From: an uncultured Bacteroides sp.
Lineage (GTDB): Bacteria; Bacteroidota; Bacteroidia; Bacteroidales; Bacteroidaceae
Reading direction: 5' to 3'
DNA: 33,231 nucleotides
Assembly (NCBI GenBank): GCA_900553815.1
Contig: USEY01000041.1
Coordinates: 1 to 33,231, forward strand
The number at the start of each line of letters is the position of its first letter. Position 1 is the stretch's first letter. Below the pieces are notes generated by a model that did no database searches, had not been told where the DNA came from, and saw only the letters and a list, made by a program, of their open reading frames with translations. This document shows, in pieces, positions 23,487 to 33,231 of the stretch. The translations under genes and the position numbers were made by a program.

Positions 23487-23906
23487 ATGAAAAAAGAATT
23501 ATGCCTGATGGCAGGACTTTGTCTGACGTTGTCGTCGTGCTGCACCATCTTCAGCAGTTCCCGACAAACAGTGACATTCCAAGCCCCCAATGGGACCAAG
23601 ATTTACGATGCCTCGACCAACACTAAAGTGGCCGAGGTGAAGCAAGACAATACCGTTAGCGTCGCAGTGAAGAAAAGGCGCGAAGACAAGCAGTTCATTG
23701 CCCGCAAAGAGGGCTACCAGCCTACTCCTTTCTTACTCGAAACGAGTTTTAATGCCAATAGCCTGTGGAATATCCTCTTCTGGCCGGGATTTCTGGTAGA
23801 TCTGGGTACGGAGAAAATGTTCAAGTGGGACAACAGCATCGTACAAATAGAAATGGAAGCTGACACAACAAGCCAAAATGAGCCCGAACGGCCAAGTCAA
23901 AAATGA
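23487..23906 (+). CDS. Small PEGA-like lipoprotein
   Basis: A 139-residue protein. The signal ends LSSCC (Cys18 or 19), followed by TIFSSS without acidic residues, so it is probably not exported to the surface. The middle (VTFQAPNGTKIYDASTN, then QFIARKEGYQPTPF) looks like the short beta domain of PEGA-type lipoproteins, and SLWNILFWPGFLVDLGTEKM is a hydrophobic hairpin-like segment seen in related Bacteroides proteins. Its role is unknown. The last bases overlap the start of the next gene (ATGA at 23903-23906), a sign of translational coupling. Confidence 0.83.
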   Translation: MKKELCLMAGLCLTLSSCCTIFSSSRQTVTFQAPNGTKIYDASTNTKVAEVKQDNTVSVAVKKRREDKQFIARKEGYQPTPFLLETSFNANSLWNILFWPGFLVDLGTEKMFKWDNSIVQIEMEADTTSQNEPERPSQK

Positions 23907-24586
23907 AAAAACATTCTCTTCTTATACTCTTCATCAGCACCTGCCTGTCTCTGTCTGCCCAAGAGCGTGAAAAACCTCTACACTGGAAGGTAGAGCTGGC
24001 AGGTGCACTCAACAACTACGATGCGTGGGAAATAGAAGCCTCGGCCAGTTTCCTGCCGCTACCCTATGCTGGAATCAGCTTGGGACTACTCTTCACATCA
24101 CCCTACCATGACGTAAACATAGGAGGAATCAGCCGGGACAATCACCTCAGGTGGCAAACAACGGAAGAACATGTAGCCAATCATTTCTTTGCCTTGCGAC
24201 CCGGATTAGTCTTTAATTCTCCCAAACTCTGGCTGGGACAAGATAAGGAATATGCACTTTACCTGTCTTTATCGCCCGGACTAACCCTCCCCATACCTGC
24301 CAACCGACAATTCTACATTGATTATTTTCCAAACAAGACCGGCACATGGACAGCATTGCGTACTGAACGCGTAACAAATGAAGGTGCACAACGGGTATTC
24401 TACCACATCCGTACTGCCTTAACACTGGAGATAGAAGGAGGACTTCTTATATCAGCGAGTTATACATGCTCCAACTTTGACTTATATGCCGGTAGCCGGA
24501 ACATTGTAATAGAAGGCAAAAAGCTGGAACGACCCCAGCACAGCCTGATGCACGCGATGTCAATAGGCATAGGCTACCGATTCTGA
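23903..24586 (+). CDS. Exported beta-barrel-like protein
   Basis: A 227-residue protein. Residues 1-19 are a signal peptide (LLILFISTCLSLSAQ). The mature part has repeated amphipathic strands (ASASFLPLPYAGISLGLLF, HFFALRPGLVF, YALYLSLSPGLTLPI, RTALTLEIEGGLLISASYT) and ends with GIGYRF, a C-terminal Phe typical of outer-membrane barrels. It overlaps the preceding lipoprotein gene by four bases (ATGA). The pair probably works together at the outer membrane; nothing else identifies its job. No terminator is visible after it. Confidence 0.78.
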   Translation: MKKHSLLILFISTCLSLSAQEREKPLHWKVELAGALNNYDAWEIEASASFLPLPYAGISLGLLFTSPYHDVNIGGISRDNHLRWQTTEEHVANHFFALRPGLVFNSPKLWLGQDKEYALYLSLSPGLTLPIPANRQFYIDYFPNKTGTWTALRTERVTNEGAQRVFYHIRTALTLEIEGGLLISASYTCSNFDLYAGSRNIVIEGKKLERPQHSLMHAMSIGIGYRF

Positions 24587-24880
24587 CAACCATTCACTCA
24601 ATATCTCATACAGGTACATTGCATATAGCCCTAAACGGCAGTGCTTTCAACAACTGCATCACACTACCAAACTGTGCCAGCACAGCCGTCATTTGCACAT
24701 ATTACTCCATTCATTAAAGGTATGCTTTCTGATTACTGACTTTGTATGCATGCCTCCAATGGCAACTTATATAATTTGAAGCATAGAGATATATTTACTC
24801 CCAAAAACTATCGGAGAAGCCAAGAATGCTAAGCTCAGCAGCAAGTTCAAAAAAGTTAGTATACCGGAAATTAAGGCACG
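24587..24880. other. Gene-free gap before rpoC
   Basis: I find no gene, RNA or clear repeat in this stretch. The GTGAAACTTCAC and TTAACT motifs of the two other large gaps are absent. Confidence 0.5.
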
Positions 24881-24917
24881 AAAAAAGGGTATGTCCTCGC
24901 GGAACATACCCTTTTTC
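24881..24917 (-). terminator. Intrinsic terminator of the rpoBC transcript
   Basis: A 13-bp stem (24882-24894 with 24904-24916) is followed on the minus strand by a run of six T. It lies 22 bases after the rpoC stop. Confidence 0.92.
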
Positions 24918-24938
24918 ATATTTATGAGTCCGTCAATA

Positions 24939-27900
24939 TTAAATATTCACCGGAGCATCGTCTACAGCATAATCCGTAACTGTCTTCTTGTTGGCCAGCA
25001 TACGGTCGTATTCTTCTTTAGAACCAACGATAATCTTCTCGAATTCACGCTGACCTGTACCGGCAGGAATCAAGTGACCGCAGATAACGTTTTCCTTCAT
25101 ACCTTCCAGACGGTCTACCTTTCCGTTGATGGCAGCTTCGTTGAGCACCTTCGTTGTTTCCTGGAAAGATGCAGCCGACATGAAGCTTGAAGTTTGCAGT
25201 GCGGCACGTGTAATACCTTGCAGAATCTGAGTAGAAGTTGCAGGAACTGCATCACGTACTTCTACCAGCTTCAGGTCACGGCGCTTCAGCATAGAGTTCT
25301 CGTCGCGCAGCTTGCGGGCAGTTACAATCTGTCCCGGTTGCAGGTTCTGAGAGTCGCCAGCGTTTACAACCACCTTCTTACCCCAGATGCGGTCGTTCTC
25401 TTCCATGAACTCAATCTTGTCAACCACTTGCTGCTCAAGGAAGCGTGTATCGCCCGGCTCGTCAATTTCTACCTTACGCATCATCTGACGCACGATAATC
25501 TCAAAGTGCTTATCGTTAATCTTCACACCTTGCAGACGGTATACGTCTTGAACCTCATTTACGATATATTCCTGAACGGCCGTAGGACCCTTGATAGCCA
25601 AGATGTCGGCAGGAGTAATAGCACCGTCGGACAACGGAGTTCCGGCGCGTACATAGTCGTTCTCCTGAACCAGAATCTGCTTTGACAGCGGAACCAGGTA
25701 CTTCTTAACCTCACCGGTCTTAGAAGTAACGATGATTTCACGATTACCGCGTTTCACCTTACCCATGGTGATTTCACCATCGATTTCAGAAACGATAGCA
25801 GGGTTAGACGGATTACGAGCCTCGAACAATTCTGTTACACGAGGCAAACCACCCGTGATATCACCAGCCTTACCTACGGCTCTCGGTATCTTAACGATAA
25901 CTTCACCAGCCTTCACCTTCTGGCCATCTTCAACAACCACGTGACCACCCACAGGGAGGTTGTAAGTACGTATCAGTTCGCCATCCTCGGTAAGGATATG
26001 TGCAGTAGGCACCTTGGTCTTATCCTTAGACTCGATGATAATGATTTCGCGCAAACCGGTTGATTCATCCGACTCAACCTTATAGGTAACGTTTTCAATA
26101 ACTCCTTCAAACTCAATCTTACCGGTAGCTTCAGTAATGATAACGGCGTTGAACGGGTCCCAACGTGCAATCAGCTTACCCTTTTCAACCACCTCACCAT
26201 CGGCAGCATAAAGAGTTGAACCGTAAGGAACGTTGTGTGTAGAAAGAACGATACCCGTATTGACATCGATGAAACGAACTTCAGCCAAACGACCTACAAC
26301 CACTTTTGCAGGTTCACCAGCTTCATCAATGATATCTACCGTACGCAATTCTTCAAATTCCAGTTTAGCATCATTCTTGGCAACGATGCTGGCATTGGCA
26401 GCGATGTTGGCAGCCGTACCACCGGCGTGGAATGTACGCAGTGTCAACTGAGTACCCGGCTCACCGATAGACTGTGCAGCGATGACACCCACAGCTTCAC
26501 CCTTCTGAACCATGCGGCTGGTTGCCAGGTTACGACCGTAACACTTGGCACATACACCCTTCTTAGATTCACAAGTAAGTACTGAACGGATTTCAACACT
26601 TTCGATGGGCGAATTCTCTATCTTCTGGGCAATCTCTTCTGTAATTTCCTCACCGCCGGCAACAATCAGTTCGCCAGTAGTAGGATGTATAATATCGTGA
26701 ACAGAAACACGACCCAAAATTCTTTCATACAAAGTGGCAATCACTTCATCGTTATTCTTCAATGCAGTACAAACCAAACCACGCAATGTACCACAGTCTT
26801 CTTCATTGACAATCACATCGTGCGATACGTCAACCAGACGACGAGTCAAATATCCGGCGTCGGCAGTCTTCAAGGCAGTATCGGCCAAACCTTTACGAGC
26901 ACCGTGGGTTGAGATAAAGTACTCCAACACTGACAAGCCTTCCTTAAAGTTAGAAAGAATCGGGTTTTCAATAATCTGACCACCTTCGGCACCTGCTTTC
27001 TGAGGCTTAGCCATCAAACCACGCATACCAGACAACTGACGAATCTGCTCCTTAGAACCACGGGCACCGGAATCAAGCATCATATATACTGAGTTGAAGC
27101 CTTGGTCGTCGTTGGAAATAGTATCCATCAGAATGTTAGACAAACGGGTATTGACATGTGTCCAAATATCGATAACCTGGTTGTAACGTTCGTTGTTGGT
27201 GATGAAACCCATGTTATAGTTGTTAATCACCTGCTCAACCTCTTCATAACCCTTCTGTACCAGTTCTTCCTTCTCCTTCGGGATGATGATATCACCCAAG
27301 TTGAACGACAGACCACCTTTGAAGGCCATGTAGTAACCCAAGTTCTTGATACCGTCAAGGAAGTCAGCAGCCTTCGACACACCACACACTTTGATAACGT
27401 GGCTGATGATATCGCGAAGAGACTTCTTAGATATGATAGTATTGATATATCCAGCTTCAGGCGGAACGATTTCGTTAACGATTACACGACCGACAGAGGT
27501 ATCGTGCATCATCTTGCTGACAATCTGTCCATTCTCGTCAACGTCCTTTACTACTACGCTAACCGGAGCATGAATATCTACCTTACCTTCATTATAAGCA
27601 ATCAAAGCTTCTTCCGGTCCATAGAATGTAAGACCTTCACCCTTGGCTCCTTTACGAAGCTTGGTAATGTAATACAATCCAAGAACCATATCCTGAGCCG
27701 GCACTGTAATAGGCGCACCGTTGGCAGGATTCAAAATATTATGAGATTGAAGCATCAGAATTTGAGCTTCTAGTACAGCTTCGTTGCTCAAAGGCAAGTG
27801 AACGGCCATCTGGTCACCATCGAAGTCGGCATTGAACGCCGTACATGCCAACGGGTGAAGCTGAATAGCCTTTCCTTCAATCATCTTAGGCTGGAATGCC

Positions 27901-29237
27901 TGGATACCCAAACGGTGCAATGTCGGGGCACGGTTCAACAACACCGGATGTCCTTTCATTACATGCTCCAAGATATCCCAGATAACGGGCTCCTTGCGGT
28001 CAACTATCTTCTTGGCACTCTTCACAGTTTTCACAATGCCACGTTCGATGAGCTTACGAATGATGAACGGCTTATAAAGCTCGGCAGCCATCAACTTAGG
28101 CAAACCGCACTCACCCATTCTCAATTCAGGACCAACGACGATAACCGAACGTGCAGAGTAGTCAACACGTTTACCCAGCAAGTTCTGACGGAAACGTCCC
28201 TGCTTACCTTTCAAACTGTCAGAAAGAGATTTCAAAGGACGGTTTGCATCAGTCTTAACCGCACTTGACTTGCGTGAATTATCAAACAGAGAATCGACAG
28301 CTTCCTGCAACATACGTTTTTCATTACGCAGAATCACTTCAGGAGCCTTGATTTCTATCAAACGTTTCAAACGGTTATTACGGATAATAACACGACGATA
28401 AAGATCATTCAAGTCTGATGTTGCAAAACGGCCACCATCCAGGGGAACCAACGGACGCAATTCAGGAGGAATGACAGGCACAATGCGAAGAATCATCCAC
28501 TCGGGCTTGTTACGTCCACGTGAAGCACGGAACGACTCAACTACTTGCAAGCGTTTCAGAGCTTCAGTCTTACGTTGCTGAGAAGCATCACTACCAGCAC
28601 GATGACGTAATTCATAAGACAATGCATCCAAATCGAGGCGTGACAGCAAGTCATAAATAGCCTCTGCACCCATCTTTGCTACAAACTTATTGGGGTCAGA
28701 ATCCTCCAGGAACTGATTTTCCTTAGGCAGTTTGTCCAGCAAATCCAGGTATTCAGACTCTTCAAGTAAATCATATTGGGCTACCTCATCAGACAATACA
28801 CCAGGCTGAATAACTATATAACGTTCATAATAAATGATAGCATCCAGCTTCTTTGTAGGTAAGCCGAGCAGATAACCTATTTTATTGGGCAGTGAACGGA
28901 AATACCAGATATGTGCTACCGGTACTACCAACTGGATATGTCCCATACGTTCACGACGCACTTTCTTTTCGGTAACTTCTACACCGCAACGGTCGCAAAC
29001 AATACCTTTATAACGGATGCGCTTGTACTTACCGCAGTGGCATTCATAGTCTTTGATAGGACCAAAAATGCGCTCACAGAACAAGCCATCACGTTCGGGC
29101 TTATAGGTACGATAGTTAATTGTTTCAGGCTTTAATACTTCACCACTCGAATTCTCAAGGATTTCTTCCGGAGAGGCCAAACCGATAGAGATTTTCGAGA
29201 AATTACTCTTTATCTTATTATCTTTTCTAAAAGCCAT
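24939..29237 (-). CDS. rpoC: DNA-directed RNA polymerase subunit beta'
   Basis: A 1432-residue subunit. The N-terminal zinc site is CHCGKYKR...CDRCGVEV (about 67-85). The absolutely conserved [14 protein letters not shown] (about 467-480) holds the three Asp that bind the catalytic magnesium. The second zinc-binding cluster includes [15 protein letters not shown] (about 890-905). The bridge helix and trigger loop region contains [18 protein letters not shown]. The length is normal for Bacteroides. The start is ATG 29237, giving [16 protein letters not shown]. It is cotranscribed with rpoB from upstream, with a 122-base spacer that contains a hairpin. Nothing suggests resistance or damage. Confidence 0.99.
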   Translation of the reverse strand: MAFRKDNKIKSNFSKISIGLASPEEILENSSGEVLKPETINYRTYKPERDGLFCERIFGPIKDYECHCGKYKRIRYKGIVCDRCGVEVTEKKVRRERMGHIQLVVPVAHIWYFRSLPNKIGYLLGLPTKKLDAIIYYERYIVIQPGVLSDEVAQYDLLEESEYLDLLDKLPKENQFLEDSDPNKFVAKMGAEAIYDLLSRLDLDALSYELRHRAGSDASQQRKTEALKRLQVVESFRASRGRNKPEWMILRIVPVIPPELRPLVPLDGGRFATSDLNDLYRRVIIRNNRLKRLIEIKAPEVILRNEKRMLQEAVDSLFDNSRKSSAVKTDANRPLKSLSDSLKGKQGRFRQNLLGKRVDYSARSVIVVGPELRMGECGLPKLMAAELYKPFIIRKLIERGIVKTVKSAKKIVDRKEPVIWDILEHVMKGHPVLLNRAPTLHRLGIQAFQPKMIEGKAIQLHPLACTAFNADFDGDQMAVHLPLSNEAVLEAQILMLQSHNILNPANGAPITVPAQDMVLGLYYITKLRKGAKGEGLTFYGPEEALIAYNEGKVDIHAPVSVVVKDVDENGQIVSKMMHDTSVGRVIVNEIVPPEAGYINTIISKKSLRDIISHVIKVCGVSKAADFLDGIKNLGYYMAFKGGLSFNLGDIIIPKEKEELVQKGYEEVEQVINNYNMGFITNNERYNQVIDIWTHVNTRLSNILMDTISNDDQGFNSVYMMLDSGARGSKEQIRQLSGMRGLMAKPQKAGAEGGQIIENPILSNFKEGLSVLEYFISTHGARKGLADTALKTADAGYLTRRLVDVSHDVIVNEEDCGTLRGLVCTALKNNDEVIATLYERILGRVSVHDIIHPTTGELIVAGGEEITEEIAQKIENSPIESVEIRSVLTCESKKGVCAKCYGRNLATSRMVQKGEAVGVIAAQSIGEPGTQLTLRTFHAGGTAANIAANASIVAKNDAKLEFEELRTVDIIDEAGEPAKVVVGRLAEVRFIDVNTGIVLSTHNVPYGSTLYAADGEVVEKGKLIARWDPFNAVIITEATGKIEFEGVIENVTYKVESDESTGLREIIIIESKDKTKVPTAHILTEDGELIRTYNLPVGGHVVVEDGQKVKAGEVIVKIPRAVGKAGDITGGLPRVTELFEARNPSNPAIVSEIDGEITMGKVKRGNREIIVTSKTGEVKKYLVPLSKQILVQENDYVRAGTPLSDGAITPADILAIKGPTAVQEYIVNEVQDVYRLQGVKINDKHFEIIVRQMMRKVEIDEPGDTRFLEQQVVDKIEFMEENDRIWGKKVVVNAGDSQNLQPGQIVTARKLRDENSMLKRRDLKLVEVRDAVPATSTQILQGITRAALQTSSFMSAASFQETTKVLNEAAINGKVDRLEGMKENVICGHLIPAGTGQREFEKIIVGSKEEYDRMLANKKTVTDYAVDDAPVNI

Positions 29238-29300
29238 ACTTATTTATGTATATTGATAATTTATAATGTGCTAAATCGATATCCGCTATTTCTGATAGAA

Positions 29301-29349
29301 GTGTGTTGCAGCTGCTTTACAAACTTTTTCACTTCGCACTGCAACACAC
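29301..29349 (-). other. Hairpin in the rpoB-rpoC spacer
   Basis: GTGTGTTGCAG (29301-29311) and CTGCAACACAC (29339-29349) pair perfectly over 11 bp with a 27-base loop. No T run follows. It may be an RNA-processing or translation-control element between the two polymerase genes. Confidence 0.65.
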
Positions 29350-29359
29350 CATATTCCCT

Positions 29360-32300
29360 TTATTCAAGATTGATGCTCAATCCCAAGCCTCTCAATTCAT
29401 GGAGCAATACATTCAAAGACTCAGGTATACCCGGAGTAGGCATCGGCTCACCCTTGACAATAGCTTCGTACGCTTTAGAACGTCCTACAACATCATCAGA
29501 CTTGATAGTCAGGATTTCTTGCAGGATATGAGCGGCACCAAAGGCTTCAAGTGCCCAAACCTCCATTTCTCCAAAACGCTGACCACCGAACTGAGCTTTA
29601 CCACCCAAAGGCTGCTGAGTAATCAAAGAGTACGGACCAATAGAACGTGCGTGCATCTTATCTTCAACCATGTGACCCAATTTCAACATGTAAGTCACAC
29701 CGACTGTAGCCTGCTGTTCAAAGGCCTCACCCGTACCACCATCATACAGAGTAGTCTTACCAAAACGTGGCAAACCTGCTTTATCAGTCCACTCATTCAG
29801 GTCATCCAAAGAAGCACCATCGAAAATAGGCGTAGCAAACTTAACACCCAGTTTCTTTCCTGCGCTACCAAGAACTGCCTCGAATATCTGACCGATGTTC
29901 ATACGAGAAGGCACACCCAGAGGGTTCAAAACGATATCAACCGGTGTACCATCAGCCAAGAACGGCATATCCTCCTGACGAACAACACGAGATACAATAC
30001 CCTTGTTACCGTGACGTCCTGCCATCTTATCACCAACGCCAATCTTACGTTTCTTTGCAATATAAACCTTAGCCATCTGAATGATACCAGCAGGAAGCTC
30101 ATCACCAATAGTAATGGCGAATTTCTTACGCTTCAGTTCAGCATCATATTCTTTATATTTCTTGATGAAATTCATCACCAATGTACGAATCAATTCATTG
30201 GTATGTTCATCTTTCGTCCAGTTACTCAGCTGAATAGAAGTGAAATCCAAATCGCTGAAATCAGAAGCAGAGAAATGAGCGCCCTTGGCAATCACTACGG
30301 TGCCCATGAAATCTTTTACACCTTCTGAAGTATAGTTCTCAGTCAACTTCAGCAACTTGTTGACCAATATCTTCTTCAAGTCAGCAACTTTTGCCTCAAA
30401 TTCATCATCTATCTTCGGCAATATTGCCTTATCAGCCAATTTAGAACTACGAGTCTTAATTACGCGAGAGAAAAGGCGCTTGCCAATGACAACACCCTTC
30501 AAAGAAGGAGAAGCTTTCAAAGAAGCATCTTTCACATCACCAGCCTTATCTCCGAATATAGCACGCAACAACTTTTCCTCGGGTGAAGGATCAGACTCAC
30601 CCTTAGGTGTAATCTTACCAATCAGAATATCGCCCGGTTCGATACGAGCACCAACTCGAACAATACCATTTTCATCCAAGTCTTTTGTTGCTTCTTCACT
30701 CACATTGGGAATATCAGAAGTCAACTCTTCCATACCACGCTTCGTCTCACGTACTTCAAGTGAATACTCTTCTACGTGCACAGAAGTCAGAATATCTTCA
30801 CGCACTACGCGCTCGTTAAGCACAATAGCATCCTCATAGTTGTATCCCTTCCAAGGCATGTAAGCTACAAGCAGGTTCTTACCCAAGGCAAGTTCACCAT
30901 CTTGAGTTGAATAACCTTCTGTCAGAATCTGACCTTTAGTAACTCGTTGTCCCTTTTCACAAATCGGGCGCAAGTCAATAGTCATATTCTGGTTAGTACG
31001 TCTCCACTTCGGAATACGATATTCTTTCAAAGCAGGTTCAAAACTTACAAATTCTTCCTCTTCGGTGCGATCGTAAAGGATACGGATAGTTGTAGCATCT
31101 ACAAAATCAACAACACCATCACCTTCAGCAGCCAATTGCGTACGTGAGTCATGAGCCAGCTGACGTTCAATACCTGTTCCAACAATAGGAGCCTCGCTGC
31201 GCAACAAAGGTACAGCCTGGCGCATCATGTTCGAACCCATCAAAGCACGGTTGGCATCATCATGTTCCAAGAAAGGAATCAGAGATGCAGCAATAGAAGC
31301 AATCTGCTGTGGCGATACGTCCATCAACTCTACCTGGTCAGGTGTTGCCAACGGATAATCAGCATCCTGACGAGCCTTAATCTTATCGCGAACAAATGAA
31401 CCGTCATCGTTCAACGGTGCATTACCTTGAGCAATAATCTTACCTTCTTCTTCTTCTGCAGAAAGATATACCAAACCTTCATCAGACAAATCAACCTTAC
31501 CATCTGTTACCTTACGATAAGGAGTCTCAATGAAGCCCAAATCATTAATCTTGGCAAATACGCACAAAGAAGAAATCAAACCGATATTCGGACCTTCAGG
31601 AGTCTCGATAGGACAAAGACGACCATAGTGAGTATAGTGAACATCTCGCACCTCAAAACCTGCACGTTCACGAGACAAACCACCAGGACCAAGGGCAGAC
31701 ATACGACGCTTATGAGTAATCTCAGCCAACGGGTTAGTCTGGTCCATAAACTGTGACAAAGCATTCGTACCAAAGAAAGAATTGATAACAGACGATATCG
31801 TCTTTGCATTAATCAAATCAATCGGAGTGAACACCTCATTATCGCGAACATTCATTCGTTCACGAATCGTACGCGACATACGGGCAAGCCCAATAGCAAA
31901 CTGGTTAGACAATTGCTCACCTACAGTACGCACACGTCTATTACTCAAGTGGTCAATATCATCGACATCAGCTTTTGAGTTAATCAACTCAATCAGATAT
32001 TTGATAATCTCGATAATATCTTCTTTCGTCAGCACACGCACATCCATGTCTGTCGTCAGATTCAGCTTCTTATTGATACGGTAACGACCAACATCACCCA
32101 AATCATAACGCTTCTCTGAGAAGAACAAATTATTGATTACTTCACGTGCACTGGCATCATCAGCAGGATCCGCATTTCTCAACTGGCGATAAATATACAG
32201 CACAGCCTCCTTTTCAGAGTTACTGGGGTCCTTCTGTAAAGTATTATATATAATAGAGTAATCAGACTGATTCGGTTCTTCCTTATGAACAAGGATATTC

Positions 32301-33172
32301 TGAACGCCTGATTCAAGAATAATATCAATATGTTCCGGTTCAATAACTGTTTCACGGTCAATTACAACCTCATTACGCTCAATAGAAACAACTTCACCGG
32401 TATCTTCATCTACAAAGTCTTCAATCCATGTCTTCAAAACACGCGCAGCCAGCTTACGGCCCACAATCTTCTTAAGATTGGTCTTATTGACTTTAACGTC
32501 CTCAGCCAAGTTGAAAATTTCCAAGATATCCTTATCATTTTCAAAACCAATAGCTCTGAGCAAAGTTGTAACAGGCAACTTCTTCTTACGGTCAATGTAA
32601 GCATACATCACGTTATTAATGTCAGTGGCAAACTCTATCCACGAACCCTTAAACGGAATAATACGTGCAGAATAAAGTTTAGTACCATTGGCATGAACAC
32701 TTTGACCAAAGAAAACGCCAGGTGAACGATGAAGCTGTGAAACTACCACACGTTCTGCACCATTGATGACAAATGTAGCTTTATCTGTCATGTAAGGAAT
32801 CGGACCAAGGAAAACATCCTGGATTACCGTATCAAAATCCTCATGATCAGGGTCGGTACAATATAATTTCAGTTTGGCTTTTAAGGGCACACTATAAGTA
32901 AGCCCTCGCTCTATACATTCATCGATACTATAGCGCGGCGGATCAATATAGTAGTCCAAAAATTCGAGTACAAAATTATTTCTTGTATCGGCAATAGGGA
33001 AGTTTTCAGCAAATACTTTATACAATCCCTCATTCTTACGTTTCTCAGGAGGAGTATCTAATTGTAGAAAGTCTTTGAATGACTTCAATTGTACTTCCAG
33101 GAAATCCGGATATGCAAGCGGATTCTTAGTCGAAGCGAAATTAATTCTCTGATTCACTGTAGTTGAAGACAT
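29360..33172 (-). CDS. rpoB: DNA-directed RNA polymerase subunit beta
   Basis: A 1270-residue subunit, normal for Bacteroides. The rifampicin-binding cluster is visible around residues 470-500: [20 protein letters not shown] then [20 protein letters not shown]. The residues most often changed in resistant strains (E. coli positions Q513, D516, H526 and S531) are all the usual wild-type ones. [12 protein letters not shown] (about 1055) and the C-terminal [20 protein letters not shown] segment that contacts beta' are present. The start is ATG 33172 ([17 protein letters not shown]). Only 59 bases upstream of it are in the window; rplL would be expected beyond. It is followed by rpoC after 122 bases. 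Confidence 0.99.
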   Translation of the reverse strand: MSSTTVNQRINFASTKNPLAYPDFLEVQLKSFKDFLQLDTPPEKRKNEGLYKVFAENFPIADTRNNFVLEFLDYYIDPPRYSIDECIERGLTYSVPLKAKLKLYCTDPDHEDFDTVIQDVFLGPIPYMTDKATFVINGAERVVVSQLHRSPGVFFGQSVHANGTKLYSARIIPFKGSWIEFATDINNVMYAYIDRKKKLPVTTLLRAIGFENDKDILEIFNLAEDVKVNKTNLKKIVGRKLAARVLKTWIEDFVDEDTGEVVSIERNEVVIDRETVIEPEHIDIILESGVQNILVHKEEPNQSDYSIIYNTLQKDPSNSEKEAVLYIYRQLRNADPADDASAREVINNLFFSEKRYDLGDVGRYRINKKLNLTTDMDVRVLTKEDIIEIIKYLIELINSKADVDDIDHLSNRRVRTVGEQLSNQFAIGLARMSRTIRERMNVRDNEVFTPIDLINAKTISSVINSFFGTNALSQFMDQTNPLAEITHKRRMSALGPGGLSRERAGFEVRDVHYTHYGRLCPIETPEGPNIGLISSLCVFAKINDLGFIETPYRKVTDGKVDLSDEGLVYLSAEEEEGKIIAQGNAPLNDDGSFVRDKIKARQDADYPLATPDQVELMDVSPQQIASIAASLIPFLEHDDANRALMGSNMMRQAVPLLRSEAPIVGTGIERQLAHDSRTQLAAEGDGVVDFVDATTIRILYDRTEEEEFVSFEPALKEYRIPKWRRTNQNMTIDLRPICEKGQRVTKGQILTEGYSTQDGELALGKNLLVAYMPWKGYNYEDAIVLNERVVREDILTSVHVEEYSLEVRETKRGMEELTSDIPNVSEEATKDLDENGIVRVGARIEPGDILIGKITPKGESDPSPEEKLLRAIFGDKAGDVKDASLKASPSLKGVVIGKRLFSRVIKTRSSKLADKAILPKIDDEFEAKVADLKKILVNKLLKLTENYTSEGVKDFMGTVVIAKGAHFSASDFSDLDFTSIQLSNWTKDEHTNELIRTLVMNFIKKYKEYDAELKRKKFAITIGDELPAGIIQMAKVYIAKKRKIGVGDKMAGRHGNKGIVSRVVRQEDMPFLADGTPVDIVLNPLGVPSRMNIGQIFEAVLGSAGKKLGVKFATPIFDGASLDDLNEWTDKAGLPRFGKTTLYDGGTGEAFEQQATVGVTYMLKLGHMVEDKMHARSIGPYSLITQQPLGGKAQFGGQRFGEMEVWALEAFGAAHILQEILTIKSDDVVGRSKAYEAIVKGEPMPTPGIPESLNVLLHELRGLGLSINLE

Positions 33173-33231
33173 CTGATAATGGATTTGTAGAACTTAATTT
33201 TAAATATATACACAAAAAGGTTAAGAACCCT

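Noticed and set aside
23411..23626. Overlapping plus-strand open frame at the start of the PEGA-like gene
   Set aside because: It starts upstream of the promoter and its codons are a shadow of the real gene.
29303..30328. Plus-strand open frame (341 codons) opposite rpoB
   Set aside because: Antisense shadow of rpoB; no promoter or family similarity.

Overview
The window looks like a chromosomal segment of a Bacteroides-type organism (order Bacteroidales). The evidence is the set of Bacteroidota-specific families (DUF4493, PCMD, DUF4251, DUF6565-like, exported DUF1593), many lipoproteins with acidic residues after the lipid-bearing Cys, and repeated promoters of the Bacteroides type (TTG, 19-21 bases, then TAnnTTTG). 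The species cannot be fixed from the sequence alone.

Layout. 1-92 is the 3' end of pckA with a strong terminator. 179-3123 is an oxidative-stress-like group: a LysR regulator (minus strand, cut short by an in-frame TGA) divergent from a flavodoxin-like gene and a clade 3-type catalase. 3296-4542 holds two single-gene lipoprotein units, one of them a nitroreductase-fold lipoprotein. 4647-7531 holds a small winged-helix protein, an AraC regulator and a divergently transcribed secreted nucleoside-hydrolase-like protein (DUF1593). 7698-11635 is housekeeping: typA/bipA, rpsO and a D-2-hydroxyacid dehydrogenase. 12002-12490 is a secreted DUF4251 protein.

13009-22442 is the main accessory locus: seven same-strand genes encoding six lipoproteins and one outer-membrane beta-barrel. 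Four or five of the lipoproteins carry the same DUF4493-type beta-sandwich, and three end in a PCMD-type carbohydrate-metabolism-associated domain. Tight spacing and one good promoter at 12895-12925 suggest an operon building a cell-surface lipoprotein assembly of unknown function. This is the best candidate here for an undescribed system.

23487-24586 is a two-gene unit (PEGA-like lipoprotein and a beta-barrel, overlapping ATGA). 24939-33172 is rpoC and rpoB on the minus strand.

Two large gene-free gaps (9530-10230 and 22443-23427) share an unusual architecture. Each has an array of imperfect 21-22-bp units built on AGCAGTTAACTCC, followed in the same order by copies of the near-palindrome GTGAAACTTCAC. 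None of the genes explains these repeats, and they are the most striking non-coding signal in the window.
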